DNA from: Prosopocoilus inquinatus
Lineage: Eukaryota > Arthropoda > Insecta > Coleoptera > Lucanidae
Direction of reading: 5' to 3'
Assembly: GCA_036172665.1 (NCBI GenBank)
Contig: CM069869.1
Coordinates: forward strand, 4,464,001-4,528,000
Length of the DNA stretch: 64,000 bases
Position numbers and translations under genes: made by a program
Notes under the pieces: generated by a model
Database searches by the model: none
Seen by the model: the letters and a program-made list of their open reading frames with translations, nothing else
What the model was told of the DNA's origin: nothing
Shown here: positions 63,917 through 64,000 of the stretch, piece by piece
How positions within the stretch are numbered: the first letter of the stretch is position 1
How the letters are laid out: every line of letters begins with the position of its first letter

Positions 63917-64000
63917 ATCAAAGACAGTTTTAAAGAAATGAGTCATTCCCAATCATTCCTACGTTGAAAATTGCTGCGGCGAATCCGCAAGAATCACTTT
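63917..64000 (+). other. 3' flank of mab-21
   Basis: The first 84 bases after the stop codon. No AATAAA signal is reached before the window ends. Confidence 0.6.

Overview
The window looks like insect nuclear DNA. It is strongly A+T-rich (by eye about 70%), with long T or A runs, three decayed mariner transposons, Penelope-like and LINE relics, many short TIR elements, and one conserved intronless animal developmental gene, mab-21. I see no rRNA gene, intact tRNA gene, CRISPR array or bacterial-type operon. The order of insect cannot be settled from sequence alone.

Layout. The only intact protein-coding gene I can support is mab-21 at 62819-63916 (+), preceded by a GC-rich 5' flank at about 62525-62818. 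The other 62.5 kb is a gene desert full of transposable elements (TEs), with unique, GC-richer islands between them (about 8440-9010, 14310-14770, 18080-18560, 24650-25080, 37190-37600, 40140-40440, 41040-41165) that are candidate regulatory DNA. In other animals mab-21 genes sit inside a neurobeachin-family host gene, so the desert could be a host intron. That is inference; I found no host exon.

Mobile elements. Mariner copies lie at 9179-10452 (-), 29397-29856 (+, 5' part only) and 49318-50611 (+); all have broken transposases. hAT-like elements lie at 7449-8372 (perfect 8-bp target duplication, tRNA-derived SINE inside), 15551-17399 (nested in an older repeat) and 42898-45356 (LINE inside). 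Penelope-like GIY-YIG relics are at 25340-26010 and 52575-53020, and hammerhead-ribozyme-like motifs occur at five places, the best at 12742-12786 (-). TA-flanked TIR elements include 3178-3410, 24179-24495, 26802-28788, 31117-32760, 31411-31632, 53341-55166, 56340-56944, 59800-60334 and 60394-61104. A family of small palindromic elements flanked by TTA/TAA is at 5668-5805, 16155-16243, 31924-32045 and 35874-36138.

Satellite-like DNA. Strongly strand-asymmetric T-rich or A-rich arrays (19484-22915, 27660-28690, 33780-34830, 57490-58250) share a recurring GATCGTCTTTTGTTT motif (reverse AAACAAAAGACGATC). Other tandem blocks are at 1476-1688, 3830-4441, 5811-6180 and 10918-12300. The long hydrophobic or basic open frames in the T/A-rich arrays are composition artefacts and are not annotated as genes.
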